DNA of 64,000 nucleotides from positions 1 through 64,000 of the forward strand of contig NZ_SATR01000022.1 in assembly GCF_004551525.1 (NCBI RefSeq), given 5' to 3'. The DNA comes from Vibrio ouci. Lineage in GTDB: Bacteria > Pseudomonadota > Gammaproteobacteria > Enterobacterales > Vibrionaceae. This document shows, piece after piece, positions 9,644 to 21,875 of this stretch. Under the pieces are notes generated by a model. That model did no database searches. It had not been told where the DNA came from and was given only the letters and a program-made list of their open reading frames with translations. The position numbers and the translations under genes were made by a program. The first letter of the stretch is position 1; each line of letters begins with the position of its first letter.

Positions 9644-10843
9644 ATGACAATTTCTAAACTACAACTCGTTTACCTTGCTGCACTCTCTATGCTGGGCTTT
9701 ATTGCCACAGACATGTACTTACCAGCATTTAAAGCAATGGAAGTCGACTTTGCTACAGGTCCCGAGTACATAGCCCTTTCACTGACCGTGTTTTTGGTTG
9801 GCATGGCGATTGGTCAACTCCTATGGGGGCTGGCATCAGACAAATTCGGCCATCGAAACACACTTGCCGCTGGTTTAACCCTTTTCACTCTAGCCTCGTT
9901 CGGACTAGCATTTAGCGATCAAGTTTGGCAACTACTCACACTACGCTTTGTTCAAGCGATCGGTGTGTGTGCTCCAGCGGTGATCTGGCAAGCCATGGTC
10001 ATCAAACGCCACGCCAATCAAAGCCAGCAGATTTTCGCTACTATCATGCCATTAGTGGCACTATCACCTGCCCTTGCCCCTCAGCTAGGTGTACTGCTCG
10101 CCGACAATTTTGGTTGGCATAGTATCTTTATTGCACTGACGATCATGGGTGTATTGCTCGTTGCGGTAACTATGGCTCAGAAAAGTGAACCAACCACCGC
10201 TAAGCCAACATCGGTCTCTAATGACATTAAAGCTCTGATCGGCTCCAAAACTTACCTCGGTAATGTGCTGATGTTTGCCACGGCTTCTGCCGCTTTCTTT
10301 GCTTACCTAACTGGTATGCCTGAAATCATGGCTCAACTAGGCTATGCCGCGAAAGATATCGGCCTAAGCTTTATTCCACAAACTATCGCATTTATGGCGG
10401 GTGGTTACCTAGGTAAAGTCGGCGTGAAAAAGTTTGGTGATGAAAAGGTACTCCGTCAGCTGATTGGCCTATTTAGTGTTGCGTCTCTGCTGATCTTTAT
10501 CGCATCCCAGTGGCAACTTAGCTCTATCTGGCCAATCTTAGCGCCATTCTGTTTGATTGCCGTGGCTAACGGCGCGCTATATCCGATTGTCGTAAACCGT
10601 GCGCTTGCAAGTGCTAAGCAGAGCCCAGCGACCGCAGCAGGCTTACAAAACAGCCTGCAAATCAGTGTCAGCAGCCTATCAAGTGCGCTTGTGGCAGCGA
10701 TGGCTAGTCAGGCTCAAGCAGTAACTGGTTTTGCCATCATCATCTGTATGGCAGGACTATGGGCTGGCTACATAATCTCTAACAAAGAGCTATCAAAGCA
10801 CTTCAGTGCGCCTGATAACTCACGTGTGGTCAGTGATGAATAA
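9644..10843 (+). CDS. punC: Purine nucleoside transporter PunC (Bcr/CflA family MFS)
   Basis: This is a 12-helix major facilitator superfamily transporter, 399 residues, of the Bcr/CflA drug-resistance branch. The N-terminal LGFIATDMYLPAFKAM segment is the family hallmark, and a motif A-like GLASDKFGHRNTL follows helix 2 (about residues 66-78). The E. coli homologue YdhC was renamed PunC for purine nucleoside import, and the adjacent PunR homologue supports that role rather than antibiotic export. The ATG at 9644 is preferred over a TTG 15 bp upstream because GGAAAG sits just before it. Confidence 0.87.
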   Translation: MTISKLQLVYLAALSMLGFIATDMYLPAFKAMEVDFATGPEYIALSLTVFLVGMAIGQLLWGLASDKFGHRNTLAAGLTLFTLASFGLAFSDQVWQLLTLRFVQAIGVCAPAVIWQAMVIKRHANQSQQIFATIMPLVALSPALAPQLGVLLADNFGWHSIFIALTIMGVLLVAVTMAQKSEPTTAKPTSVSNDIKALIGSKTYLGNVLMFATASAAFFAYLTGMPEIMAQLGYAAKDIGLSFIPQTIAFMAGGYLGKVGVKKFGDEKVLRQLIGLFSVASLLIFIASQWQLSSIWPILAPFCLIAVANGALYPIVVNRALASAKQSPATAAGLQNSLQISVSSLSSALVAAMASQAQAVTGFAIIICMAGLWAGYIISNKELSKHFSAPDNSRVVSDE

Positions 10844-10848
10844 GCCAT

Positions 10849-10887
10849 AAAAAAGGCCCTAGCAGGTTCGATGCTAGGGCCTTTTTA
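10849..10887. terminator. Bidirectional terminator between punC and glmU
   Basis: A 15-bp stem (AAAAAGGCCCTAGCA with its complement) and a 7-nt loop end in a T run on both strands. It separates convergent punC and glmU. Confidence 0.9.
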
Positions 10888-10900
10888 CTATTCTAAGCAG

Positions 10901-12262
10901 TTACTTTTGTTTAACAGGTCGCTGCCAACCAGTAATTTTGCGCTCTTTCGCGCGAGTAATTACTAACTCACCTTCCGCGACATCTTTAGTCAATGTGGTA
11001 CCAGCACCAACGGTTGCGCCATCGGCTACTGTTACCGGTGCCACCAGCTGACAGTCAGAACCAACAAACACATCGTTACCAATAGTGGTCTTAAATTTAT
11101 TCGCACCATCGTAGTTACAAGTGATCACGCCTGCACCGATGTTAGTGCGCTGACCGATTTCTGCATCACCAAGATAGGTTAGGTGGTTAGCCTTTGAACC
11201 TTCACCGATACGTGCATTCTTCACTTCAACAAAGTTGCCTACGTGAGAGTCATTACGCATCTCTGCACCTGGACGAAGACGAGTGAATGGACCAACGGTA
11301 CACTCTTCACCAACGGTTGCCCCTTCAATCACGCTGTATGGACGAACCACAGTATTGTCATCGATTTCACAGTCTTTCAGTACACAACCAGCACCGATAA
11401 CCACATTATCACCGAGCGAGACTTTACCTTCGATGATCACGTTAGCATCGATTTCACAATCCATACCACATTGCAGCTCACCACGCAGATCAAAACGTGC
11501 AGGATCACGTAGCATCACTCCTTGCTCAAGCAACTTCTGCGCTTGCATAGATTGGAACGCACGCTCTAGACGAGCAAGCTGAGCTCGGTCATTCACCCCT
11601 TCCACTTCAATCGGGTTTACCGGGTGAACCGCTTCTACTGCGCGACCTTCATCGTGAGCGGCTGCAATCACATCAGTTAAGTAATACTCGCCTTGGGCAT
11701 TTTCGTTGTTTAGCCCAGCAAGCCAACGCTTGAGGTCACCACCAGTGGCAACCATCACGCCAGTGTTGATCTCTTTGATAAGCTTTTGCTCATCTGTCGC
11801 ATCTTTTTGTTCTACGATCGCAACCACAGGACCATTTCGGCGTACTATACGGCCGTATCCCATTGGGTTATCGAGTACGACTGTTAATAGCGCGATACCA
11901 CCATTTGGCTGAGCATCTAGTAAGTTCTCAATCGTCTCCTCAGAGATCAATGGAACATCACCGTAAAGCACTAAGATCTTTTCATCATCTTCAAATTGAG
12001 GCGATGCTTGATCCACTGCGTGACCAGTACCCAGCTGCTCCGCCTGAAGTACCCAATTTACGCTCTCTTCAGCAAGCTTAGCTTGCATTTGATCACCGCC
12101 GTGACCGTAGACCAAATGAATATTCTGCGCACCTAAGCCATTACAAGTATCGATAACATGCTTTGCCATCGGTTTGCCAGCTAAAGTATGCAGTACCTTT
12201 GGCATATTAGAATACATGCGAGTGCCTTTACCCGCCGCGAGAATGACCGCGCTAAATTTCAT
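10901..12262 (-). CDS. glmU: Bifunctional UDP-GlcNAc pyrophosphorylase / glucosamine-1-phosphate acetyltransferase
   Basis: GlmU makes UDP-N-acetylglucosamine, the precursor of peptidoglycan and lipopolysaccharide, by acetylating glucosamine-1-phosphate and then transferring UMP. The 453 residues match the family. The N-terminal nucleotidyltransferase domain (about 1-228) has the LAAGKGTRM loop (8-16). The C-terminal left-handed beta-helix (about 250-450) shows hexapeptide repeats, and the acetyltransferase segment [14 protein letters not shown] holds the catalytic histidine (about 362). It lies downstream of the ATP synthase operon, as in many gamma-proteobacteria, but a terminator before it implies its own promoter. 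Confidence 0.97.
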   Translation of the reverse strand: MKFSAVILAAGKGTRMYSNMPKVLHTLAGKPMAKHVIDTCNGLGAQNIHLVYGHGGDQMQAKLAEESVNWVLQAEQLGTGHAVDQASPQFEDDEKILVLYGDVPLISEETIENLLDAQPNGGIALLTVVLDNPMGYGRIVRRNGPVVAIVEQKDATDEQKLIKEINTGVMVATGGDLKRWLAGLNNENAQGEYYLTDVIAAAHDEGRAVEAVHPVNPIEVEGVNDRAQLARLERAFQSMQAQKLLEQGVMLRDPARFDLRGELQCGMDCEIDANVIIEGKVSLGDNVVIGAGCVLKDCEIDDNTVVRPYSVIEGATVGEECTVGPFTRLRPGAEMRNDSHVGNFVEVKNARIGEGSKANHLTYLGDAEIGQRTNIGAGVITCNYDGANKFKTTIGNDVFVGSDCQLVAPVTVADGATVGAGTTLTKDVAEGELVITRAKERKITGWQRPVKQK

Positions 12263-12363
12263 TAGGTTACCTATATAGACGTTGTATTAAAGCTGAGAGG
12301 TATTCTAGACACTAATCGAGGATTAGTTAATCGAATGGGTTAAATTTCTAGTAAAAAATAAGC

Positions 12364-12391
12364 AAAAAGGCGGTCATAAGACCGCCTTTAT
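12364..12391 (-). terminator. Terminator of the atp operon
   Basis: On the minus strand, AAAGGCGGTC and GACCGCCTTT form a 10-bp stem with an ATAA-type loop and are followed by TTTTTGC. It lies 20 bp after atpC. Confidence 0.9.
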
Positions 12392-12411
12392 TTCTATATC
12401 AACGCTGTCGA

Positions 12412-12834
12412 TTATCGACGTTGTTGTGTCAGCTCGATCACTCGTAGCTGAGCAATGGCTTTAGCCAGTTCACTAGCCGCTTGAGCGAAGTCCATGTCGC
12501 CATGCTGATTCTGAATTGCTTCTTGAGCACGACGTTTAGCTTCTTCAGCCTTAGCTGCGTCCAGTTCATCACCACGGATAGCGGTATCAGCCAGTACAGT
12601 TGCTGTACCCGGCTGAACTTCTACCATACCACCAGAAACGTAAATAAATTCCTCGTGGCCGTGCTGCTTAACAAGTCGCACCATACCAGGCGTGATAGCG
12701 GTTAGCAGCGGAGTGTGGCCGTGGTAAATACCAAGCTCACCTTCGCTACCGGTCACCTGAAACGTTTCAACTAGGCCAGAAAAGATCTTCTTCTCTGCGC
12801 TAACTACGTCTAGGTGAAAGGTTATTGCTGCCAT
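12412..12834 (-). CDS. atpC: ATP synthase epsilon subunit
   Basis: This is the F1 epsilon subunit (140 residues), part of the central stalk and a regulator of ATP hydrolysis. The N-terminal beta-sandwich (about 1-85) contains the family segment [16 protein letters not shown] (about 31-46), and the C-terminal helical hairpin (about 88-138) can extend into the catalytic ring. It is the last gene of the operon, 18 bp after atpD. Its length and order are as in E. coli. Confidence 0.97.
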   Translation of the reverse strand: MAAITFHLDVVSAEKKIFSGLVETFQVTGSEGELGIYHGHTPLLTAITPGMVRLVKQHGHEEFIYVSGGMVEVQPGTATVLADTAIRGDELDAAKAEEAKRRAQEAIQNQHGDMDFAQAASELAKAIAQLRVIELTQQRR

Positions 12835-12852
12835 ATCGCCTCCTAGTTAGCC

Positions 12853-14274
<1,422 letters not shown>

Positions 14275-14290
14275 TTAGTTTTACCTAAGC

Positions 14291-15157
14291 TTAAACCGCT
14301 GCTGCACCTGAAACGATTTCTGATAGCTCTTGTGTAATCGCCGCTTGACGCGCCTTGTTATACACAAGCTCTAAGTCATCAATCAGGTTGCTCGCATTAT
14401 CAGTTGCAGCTTTCATTGCAATCATTCGAGCCGCTTGCTCACAAGCAAGGTTCTCAACCACACCTTGGTATACTTGAGATTCCACATAGCGCACTAGAAG
14501 CGTGTCTAGTAGTGCTTTTGGTTCTGGCTCGTAGATGTAGTCCCACTGGTGGGTACGCTGCATCTCTTCGCTGTCCGATTTAGGCAAAGGTAGTAATTGA
14601 TCGATCGTTGGTTGTTGAACCATGGTGTTCACAAACTTGTTGCTCACAACATATAGGCGGTCCAATTCACCTTCATCGTATTTCTTCAGCATTACGCTTA
14701 CAGAGCCGATTAGGTCTTCAAGGCTTGGGCTATCGCCTAAACCAGAAACCTGAGCCGCTACTTTTGCACCGCTGTTATTAAAAAAGCCAGTTGCTTTTGA
14801 ACCAATCAATGCCAGTTCAACTTCAACACCTTTCTCTTTCCAGCTTTGCATGTCTATGACAGCTTTTTTGAACACGTTAATGTTCAAGCCACCACATAGG
14901 CCACGGTCTGTTGAAACGATGATGTAACCAACACGTTTAGCTTCACGCTCCTCTAGGTACGGATGACGATACTCTAGGCTTGCGTTTGCTACGTGACCGA
15001 TCACTTTACGTATTGTTTCAGCGTATGGACGAGAAGCTTCCATTGCATCTTGAGAACGACGCATTTTAGAAGCTGCTACCATTTCCATTGCTTTCGTAAT
15101 CTTCTGAGTGCTTTTAACACTACCGATTTTATTACGTATCTCTTTTGCGCCGGCCAT
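14291..15157 (-). CDS. atpG: ATP synthase gamma subunit
   Basis: Gamma is the rotating central shaft of F1 (288 residues). The N-terminal coiled-coil helix carries [28 protein letters not shown], of which KEIRNKI and TQKITKAM are family hallmarks. The C-terminal helix includes [25 protein letters not shown] (about 246-270), which pairs with it inside the alpha3-beta3 ring. It lies between atpA and atpD with short gaps, in standard order. Confidence 0.97.
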   Translation of the reverse strand: MAGAKEIRNKIGSVKSTQKITKAMEMVAASKMRRSQDAMEASRPYAETIRKVIGHVANASLEYRHPYLEEREAKRVGYIIVSTDRGLCGGLNINVFKKAVIDMQSWKEKGVEVELALIGSKATGFFNNSGAKVAAQVSGLGDSPSLEDLIGSVSVMLKKYDEGELDRLYVVSNKFVNTMVQQPTIDQLLPLPKSDSEEMQRTHQWDYIYEPEPKALLDTLLVRYVESQVYQGVVENLACEQAARMIAMKAATDNASNLIDDLELVYNKARQAAITQELSEIVSGAAAV

Positions 15158-15199
15158 CGTTACTCTCCATTAGTTGGTGGCATTACTGCCACCGACCTA

Positions 15200-16741
15200 T
15201 TACCAAGTTTGGGTTGCTACGAAGTCATCAGTCAGCTTCTTAAGCTGCGCTTCAACTTCATCGTTGTATGCACCCGTCTTGTCGATCTCAGCTGCAAATT
15301 CAGCGTATTGACCGCGAGCGTACGATAGTAGAGCCGCTTCGAAATCTAGCAGTTTGCTTAATTCAACACCTGCTAGGTAGCCGCGCTCTGCCGCAAAGAT
15401 TACTAGAGCTTGGTCAAATACAGACATTGGAGCGTACTGCTTCTGCTTCATTAGTTCTGTAACTTTCTGACCGTGGTCTAGCTGTTTCTTTGTCGCTTCA
15501 TCAAGATCAGACGAGAACTGTGCGAATGCCGCTAGTTCACGGTACTGAGCTAGTGCAGTACGGATACCGCCAGATAGCTTCTTGATGATTTTCGTCTGTG
15601 CAGAACCACCAACACGAGATACTGAGATACCTGGGTCAACAGCTGGGCGAACACCCGCGTTGAATAGCTCAGTCTGTAGGAAGATCTGACCGTCAGTAAT
15701 CGAGATTACGTTTGTCGGTACGAATGCTGAAACGTCACCAGCTTGTGTTTCGATGATAGGTAGTGCAGTTAAAGAACCGGTCTTACCTTTCACTTCACCG
15801 TTAGTGAACTTTTCTACGTACTCTTCGCTTACACGAGCTGCACGCTCTAGTAGACGTGAGTGGAGGTAGAAAACGTCACCCGGGAATGCTTCACGGCCTG
15901 GTGGGCGTTTTAGTAGTAGAGAGATCTGACGGTAAGCTACCGCTTGCTTAGATAGGTCATCATAAACAATCAGTGCGTCTTCACCGCGATCACGGAAGTA
16001 TTCACCCATCGCACAACCTGCGTATGGCGCTAGGTATTGTAGCGCTGCAGATTCAGAAGCAGATGCAACAACAACGATAGTGTTTGCTAGCGCGCCGTGC
16101 TCTTCTAGTTTGCGAACTACGTTAGCGATAGTCGATGCTTTTTGACCGATAGCTACGTAGATTGAGAAAATACCTGAGTTTCTCTGGTTGATGATTGCAT
16201 CGATCGCCATTGCTGTTTTACCAGTCTGACGGTCACCGATTACAAGCTCACGCTGACCACGACCGATTGGGATCATTGAGTCAACAGATTTGTAACCAGT
16301 TTGAACAGGTTGATCTACCGATTTACGGTCGATTACACCTGGTGCAATCACTTCTACAGGCGAAGTCAGTTTAGCTTCAATTGGACCTTTACCATCAATT
16401 GGCTCACCTAGCGTGTTAACAACACGGCCAAGCATTTCAGGACCAACTGGTACTTCAAGAATACGACCAGTACCTGTAACTTTCATGCCTTCCTTAAGGT
16501 CAGCATATGGGCCCATTACAACCGCACCAACCGAGTCACGCTCAAGGTTAAGTGCTAGTGCATAACGGCCACCCGGTAATTCAATCATTTCACCTTGCAT
16601 CACGTCCGCTAGGCCGTGAATGCGAATGATACCGTCGCTTACCGATACGATAGTACCTTCGTTGCGAGCTTCACTAACAACTTCGAAAGATTCGATACGT
16701 TGTTTGATTAGATCGCTAATTTCCGTGGAATTAAGTTGCAT
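15200..16741 (-). CDS. atpA: ATP synthase alpha subunit
   Basis: This is the non-catalytic nucleotide-binding F1 subunit (513 residues). It has the Walker A motif GDRQTGKTA (about 169-177) and the arginine finger in the [10 protein letters not shown] segment (about 371-380). I start it at ATG 16741 ([16 protein letters not shown]), the length seen in other Vibrio and E. coli proteins. A longer frame starting 30 bp upstream would run into atpH and has no family support. GGAG lies just before the ATG. Confidence 0.97.
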   Translation of the reverse strand: MQLNSTEISDLIKQRIESFEVVSEARNEGTIVSVSDGIIRIHGLADVMQGEMIELPGGRYALALNLERDSVGAVVMGPYADLKEGMKVTGTGRILEVPVGPEMLGRVVNTLGEPIDGKGPIEAKLTSPVEVIAPGVIDRKSVDQPVQTGYKSVDSMIPIGRGQRELVIGDRQTGKTAMAIDAIINQRNSGIFSIYVAIGQKASTIANVVRKLEEHGALANTIVVVASASESAALQYLAPYAGCAMGEYFRDRGEDALIVYDDLSKQAVAYRQISLLLKRPPGREAFPGDVFYLHSRLLERAARVSEEYVEKFTNGEVKGKTGSLTALPIIETQAGDVSAFVPTNVISITDGQIFLQTELFNAGVRPAVDPGISVSRVGGSAQTKIIKKLSGGIRTALAQYRELAAFAQFSSDLDEATKKQLDHGQKVTELMKQKQYAPMSVFDQALVIFAAERGYLAGVELSKLLDFEAALLSYARGQYAEFAAEIDKTGAYNDEVEAQLKKLTDDFVATQTW

Positions 16742-16754
16742 GCTCCAATCCCCA

Positions 16755-17288
16755 TTAAGACTGCAATGCATCGCTCAGGCGGCTTAGACGGCCACGTGCT
16801 GAGTTATCGATGACTAAGTCTCCGGCTCTAATAATAACCCCACCAAGTAGGGTCTCATCTACGCTGCAATTCAGCTGGACTTTGCGTTCAAGACGCGTTT
16901 CAAGTTTGCTGCTGATATCTGCTTTTTGCTGTTCTGAAAGTTCCGTTGCTGAAGTCACTTCAACACTGATTTCTTTCTCATGTTCTTGCTTAAGAAGCAG
17001 GAACTCAGCACACACATCAGGAAGGACCTGTAGTCGGCCATTCTCAGCCATCACCTTAATTAGGTTTTGACCGAACGCATCAACTTGTTCGCCACATACC
17101 GCAACAAATATTTCTGCTAGTTTGTCAGCAGAGGTTGAGCTCGTTAATAGCTCATGAATTTGTTCGTTATTGGCAACTTCCGCTGCAAAAGACAACATTT
17201 GACCCCATTGGTCTAGTTGGCCTTTTTCAACAGCAAAGTCGAATGCTGCTTTAGCATAGGGGCGTGCGATAGTAGTCATATCAGACAT
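16755..17288 (-). CDS. atpH: ATP synthase delta subunit
   Basis: Delta (177 residues) sits on top of F1 and joins it to the peripheral b-subunit stalk. The N-terminal helical domain starts [14 protein letters not shown] (about 5-18), typical of OSCP/delta, and the C-terminal domain ends with [20 protein letters not shown] (about 150-169), the conserved delta signature. It lies between atpF and atpA, with 13 bp to atpA. Confidence 0.96.
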   Translation of the reverse strand: MSDMTTIARPYAKAAFDFAVEKGQLDQWGQMLSFAAEVANNEQIHELLTSSTSADKLAEIFVAVCGEQVDAFGQNLIKVMAENGRLQVLPDVCAEFLLLKQEHEKEISVEVTSATELSEQQKADISSKLETRLERKVQLNCSVDETLLGGVIIRAGDLVIDNSARGRLSRLSDALQS

Positions 17289-17302
17289 ATGCGCCCCCAG
17301 AC

Positions 17303-17773
17303 TTAAAGTTTTGCAGTAATGTTGTCGAGAAGATCTTTGTGCGCATCTTTATCGATAGAACGCTCAAGGATTTTCTCAGCACCAGCTAAAGCCAGAGTTG
17401 CAACTTGTTTGCGCAGTTCATCGCGCGCACGGTTGCGTTCCGCTTCAAGTTCTGCTTCTGCTTGCGCAAGGATTTTCTGGCGTTCTGCCTGAGCTTCCTC
17501 GCGAGCTTCATCAAGAATTTGAGCTTTACGCTTGTTTGCTTGCTCGATGACCTCAGTTGCTGTGCGCTTCGCTTCTTTCAGTTGAGAAGAAGCATTAGCT
17601 TGCGCTAGGTTTAAGTCTTTCTCAGCACGCTCAGCAGCGTGTAGACCGTCAGCAATTTTCTTCTGACGCTCTTCAATCGCTTGCATGATTGGCGGCCATA
17701 CATACTTCATGCAGAACCACACAAATAGTGCGAATGAGATTGCTTGACCTAGCAGAGTTGCGTTCATATTCAC
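17303..17773 (-). CDS. atpF: ATP synthase b subunit
   Basis: Subunit b forms the peripheral stalk as a dimer (156 residues, the family norm). One N-terminal membrane helix (about 7-26; [20 protein letters not shown]) is followed by a long charged, alanine-rich coiled coil (about 30-135) that reaches up to delta. It lies between atpE and atpH. Confidence 0.97.
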   Translation of the reverse strand: MNMNATLLGQAISFALFVWFCMKYVWPPIMQAIEERQKKIADGLHAAERAEKDLNLAQANASSQLKEAKRTATEVIEQANKRKAQILDEAREEAQAERQKILAQAEAELEAERNRARDELRKQVATLALAGAEKILERSIDKDAHKDLLDNITAKL

Positions 17774-17846
17774 AACAGCTACCCCTCTTTAATTGGACTT
17801 AGTGTTAATCAATGACAAACCAGTGTTTGCCTTTGAAAAGCAATGA

Positions 17847-18140
<294 letters not shown>

Positions 18141-18148
18141 TTAAAAAA

Positions 18149-18964
<816 letters not shown>

Positions 18965-18969
18965 TCATC

Positions 18970-19359
18970 CTATTTTTTGTTGTTAATGAATAGCGCTGGC
19001 GCAAAGATATTAATCCCTAATACCAGCAAATAGGTTAGTTTGAGGGGAACAAGTTCCACCTGCATATACATGTAAGCAGCGGAGAAGAGTGCCACTGTGA
19101 TGAGGATCTTTAATGCTTCTCCCGTGTAGAAAGACACTGCGACCATTTTCGTCGCGCGCGCTCCTACAAAAAGAAAGGCACACAAGGCAAATACAGCATT
19201 GGCGACAACAAAAATGCTCCCTCCAATTAGCGCTGAAACTCCCCATTCAGTATTTACAGCAATCGTCGTTCCTGCTGCCACTAACGTAACCGCGCCTGCC
19301 TCGATCAATAACAATTGCTTTGCAAGCTCTCGTCCTGGTCTCGCTAACGCAGCTACCAT
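18970..19359 (-). CDS. atpI: ATP synthase accessory protein AtpI
   Basis: This small four-helix membrane protein (129 residues) is encoded first in the operon. In other bacteria AtpI helps assemble the c-ring and may carry Mg2+. The N-terminus (LARPGRELAKQLLLIEAG) and the following glycine-rich helix (AVNTEWGVSALIGGSIFVVANAVF) fit the gamma-proteobacterial family. The assignment comes from family resemblance plus operon position. Confidence 0.92.
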   Translation of the reverse strand: MVAALARPGRELAKQLLLIEAGAVTLVAAGTTIAVNTEWGVSALIGGSIFVVANAVFALCAFLFVGARATKMVAVSFYTGEALKILITVALFSAAYMYMQVELVPLKLTYLLVLGINIFAPALFINNKK

Positions 19360-19423
19360 GTATTCGTACCTCTAGTAATATCCACTTTGCACTACTTCAC
19401 TCTGTGCAGGGAAATTGGCGAAA

Positions 19424-19451
19424 ATTATACGGTCAGTGCACCTTATTGCAA
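19424..19451 (-). promoter_or_regulatory. Promoter of the atp operon
   Basis: On the minus strand TTGCAA (-35, 19446-19451) and a perfect TATAAT (-10, 19424-19429) are 16 bp apart, 65 bp before atpI. This is the only good sigma70 match in the interval. Confidence 0.7.
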
Positions 19452-19525
19452 TTAAAACCCTGCAAAAAGTTACATTTTTGTTTACAAACCGACAACTTTC
19501 ACACAAAAAATCGTTTTTTACATAA

Positions 19526-19539
19526 TTGATTGAGATCAA
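19526..19539. promoter_or_regulatory. FNR-type palindrome between parB and the atp promoter
   Basis: TTGATTGAGATCAA is an exact match to the FNR consensus TTGAT-N4-ATCAA. It lies about 100 bp upstream of the predicted atp -10 and just past the parB stop. It may bind FNR or serve as part of an AT-rich hairpin after parB; position alone does not decide. Confidence 0.5.
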
Positions 19540-19548
19540 TTATCTCAT

Positions 19549-20430
19549 TTAGCTCTCTAGCTTGGCAATCAGTTGCTCTAATTTGTGAGGCTCATCAAGA
19601 CTAATCGTCACTTTAGACTTTCCACTTGGGTTTCGCACAATAGCAACTTTACCACCAAGCATTGCACTCAATTTTTGTGACAATTCTTGTATCTCAACGT
19701 CCTGAGGCTCATTTTTATCTTCAACAACAGGCTGGAGACATTTTTTAACTAGCTGCTCAGTTTGACGCACCGTTAGTTGCTTCTTCGCCACTTGCTGAGC
19801 AACTTCAACTTGTTGCTCGCCTTGCAGCGCAAGTAGAGCACGAGCATGCCCCATTTCAATTTTTTTATCGGCAACGAGGCTCTTTACGTCATCTTCAAGC
19901 TGATTTAGACGTAATAAGTTACTCACGGTAGTGCGCGACTTACCGATCACTTCTGCCACCTGCTGGTGGGTCAGCTTAAATTCAACCTGCAAACGATCCA
20001 ATGCTTGCGCTTCTTCGATAACGTTAAGATCTTCACGTTGAATGTTTTCGATCAACGCCATTGCGATCGCAGCGCGATCTTCGACATTCTTTACCACGCA
20101 TGGCACTTGCTTTAAGCCTGCTTTGCGTGCGGCGCGCCAGCGACGTTCACCAGCAATGATCTCAAACTTATCGCTCTCTACCTGACGAACAACTATCGGC
20201 TGAATAATGCCTTGTGACTCGATAGAAGCCGCAAGCTCTTCAAGCGCTTCCGCAGCCATATCTTTACGAGGCTGATAAACACCTGGCTTCAAGCTATTGA
20301 TATTTAGGTCGGTCAACTGGCCGTCCGAAGAAAGCTCTTGGCTATGCTGAGCATTTTGCTGCTTTTCACGCGCCAATGAGCTGGTAGAGAGCAGAGCGTC
20401 AAGCCCTTTACCTAAACCACGTTTAGACAT
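19549..20430 (-). CDS. parB: Chromosome partitioning protein ParB
   Basis: ParB (293 residues) binds parS sites near the origin and, as a CTP-dependent clamp, spreads on DNA to guide segregation with ParA. The N-terminal ParB domain includes GERRWRAARKAGLKQVPCVV (about 98-117). The helix-turn-helix THQQVAEVIGKSRTTVSNLL is at about 154-173. A linker and C-terminal dimerisation domain follow. The gene pairs with parA 24 bp upstream. I do not see a clear parS inside the window. Confidence 0.96.
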   Translation of the reverse strand: MSKRGLGKGLDALLSTSSLAREKQQNAQHSQELSSDGQLTDLNINSLKPGVYQPRKDMAAEALEELAASIESQGIIQPIVVRQVESDKFEIIAGERRWRAARKAGLKQVPCVVKNVEDRAAIAMALIENIQREDLNVIEEAQALDRLQVEFKLTHQQVAEVIGKSRTTVSNLLRLNQLEDDVKSLVADKKIEMGHARALLALQGEQQVEVAQQVAKKQLTVRQTEQLVKKCLQPVVEDKNEPQDVEIQELSQKLSAMLGGKVAIVRNPSGKSKVTISLDEPHKLEQLIAKLES

Positions 20431-20454
20431 GAGACAGGGTTCCTTTGGTTGTCG

Positions 20455-21228
20455 TTATGCAGGGACTTCTTCGCGGCGAAGCATTTCACCAGCAAGAGCG
20501 AGATACGCCTTCGCACCTGACGAGTACTTGTCATAGTACATTGCAGGTTTGCCATGACTAGGCGCTTCTGCTAAGCGTACATTACGTGGAATAACAGTGC
20601 GGTACACCTTGTTGCCAAAGTGCTTTTTAAGTTGATCGGATACTTCGTTAGACAATCTGTTGCGAGGGTCATACATAGTACGCAGTAGACCTTCGATTTT
20701 TAAATTCTCGTTTACAACAGCAGCAAGTTTGCTGATTGTATCCATGAGTGCAGTTAAACCCTCTAGTGCGAAATATTCACACTGCATAGGAACCAAGACC
20801 GAATCGGCCGCAGCCATGGCGTTGATTGTAAGAAGGTTTAGAGAAGGAGGGCAATCAATAAAGATGAAATCATAGTTATCGCGAACTGACGCAAGTGCAT
20901 GTTTTAAACGCACTTCACGCGCGAAAACTTCCATCAGTTTGATTTCAGCGGCCGTCACATCGCCATTAGCGGCAATCAAATCATAGTGACCCGAAGTCTT
21001 ACGGCATACCACCTCTTCGAATGGGACGTCCTCGACTAACAGTTCGTAGGCACTGGCGTCGACTTGGTATTTGTCTACGCCACTGGCCATGGTCGCGTTC
21101 CCTTGTGGATCGAGGTCAATCACCAAGACTTTACGCTTAGTCGCGGCCATTGACGCGGCTAAGTTGATACATGTTGTTGTTTTACCAACCCCGCCTTTCT
21201 GATTGGCAATTGCTACGATTTTTCCCAC
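20455..21228 (-). CDS. parA: Chromosome partitioning ATPase ParA (Soj type)
   Basis: ParA (257 residues) is a Walker-type ATPase that binds DNA non-specifically and pulls ParB-bound origins. The deviant Walker A, KGGVGKTTT, starts at residue 11, and DLDPQGNA is the Walker A-prime region (about 40-47). IFIDCPPSL is the Walker B region (about 109-117). I start it at GTG 21228 (MGKIVAIANQ) because GAGG lies upstream; the same frame extends further into rsmG, but those 34 residues have no family counterpart. Confidence 0.96.
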   Translation of the reverse strand: MGKIVAIANQKGGVGKTTTCINLAASMAATKRKVLVIDLDPQGNATMASGVDKYQVDASAYELLVEDVPFEEVVCRKTSGHYDLIAANGDVTAAEIKLMEVFAREVRLKHALASVRDNYDFIFIDCPPSLNLLTINAMAAADSVLVPMQCEYFALEGLTALMDTISKLAAVVNENLKIEGLLRTMYDPRNRLSNEVSDQLKKHFGNKVYRTVIPRNVRLAEAPSHGKPAMYYDKYSSGAKAYLALAGEMLRREEVPA

Positions 21229-21242
21229 AGTGAACCTCGCTA

Positions 21243-21875
21243 TTATCCCTTGCGCGATAAGATTACTAGATGACGCTCGCCTTCCAATTGAGGAACATTC
21301 AAAGCTTTGATATCGGTCACAGAACACCACTCAGGTAATTGGTCAATCTCATCCTGTGGTAATTGGCCTTTCAAAGCTAAAAAGTTTCCTGTATCCGCTT
21401 TCGGCAAGTGGTGACACCACTCAACCATATCCGTAATGGAAGCGAATGCTCGGCTTAGTACACCATCAAACTTATCTTCAGGTTGATACTCTTCGACTCG
21501 ACTTTGAATCGGATTCACATTATCAATCTTTAGTTCATGTAGAACTTGCTTAATGAATCGAATTCGCTTGCCTAGACTATCGAGCAAACAAAACTGTTTA
21601 GTCGGATTCATGATCGCTAGCGGAATACCTGGTAATCCAGGCCCTGTACCGACATCAATGAAACGCTCACCTTGTAAGTGAGTACTAACAATGATGCTAT
21701 CCATGATGTGTTTAACCAGCATTTCTTGCGGATCGCGAACTGAAGTTAAGTTATACGCCTTGTTCCATTTGTTGAGCATTTCAACATAGCCCACCAACTG
21801 TTCACGTTGATGTGACGACACTTCTAAGTCCGTTTGAGTAATCAGCGCATCAAGTTGTGTACGTAACTGAGACAT
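21243..21875 (-). CDS. rsmG: 16S rRNA (guanine-N7) methyltransferase RsmG
   Basis: RsmG (GidB) methylates G527 of 16S rRNA using S-adenosylmethionine. It has 210 residues, as expected. The SAM-binding motif [18 protein letters not shown] is at about residues 72-89, and the N-terminus has the family's [12 protein letters not shown] (about 37-48). Its ATG overlaps the mnmG stop codon by 1 nt, so the two are translationally coupled. Confidence 0.97.
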   Translation of the reverse strand: MSQLRTQLDALITQTDLEVSSHQREQLVGYVEMLNKWNKAYNLTSVRDPQEMLVKHIMDSIIVSTHLQGERFIDVGTGPGLPGIPLAIMNPTKQFCLLDSLGKRIRFIKQVLHELKIDNVNPIQSRVEEYQPEDKFDGVLSRAFASITDMVEWCHHLPKADTGNFLALKGQLPQDEIDQLPEWCSVTDIKALNVPQLEGERHLVILSRKG

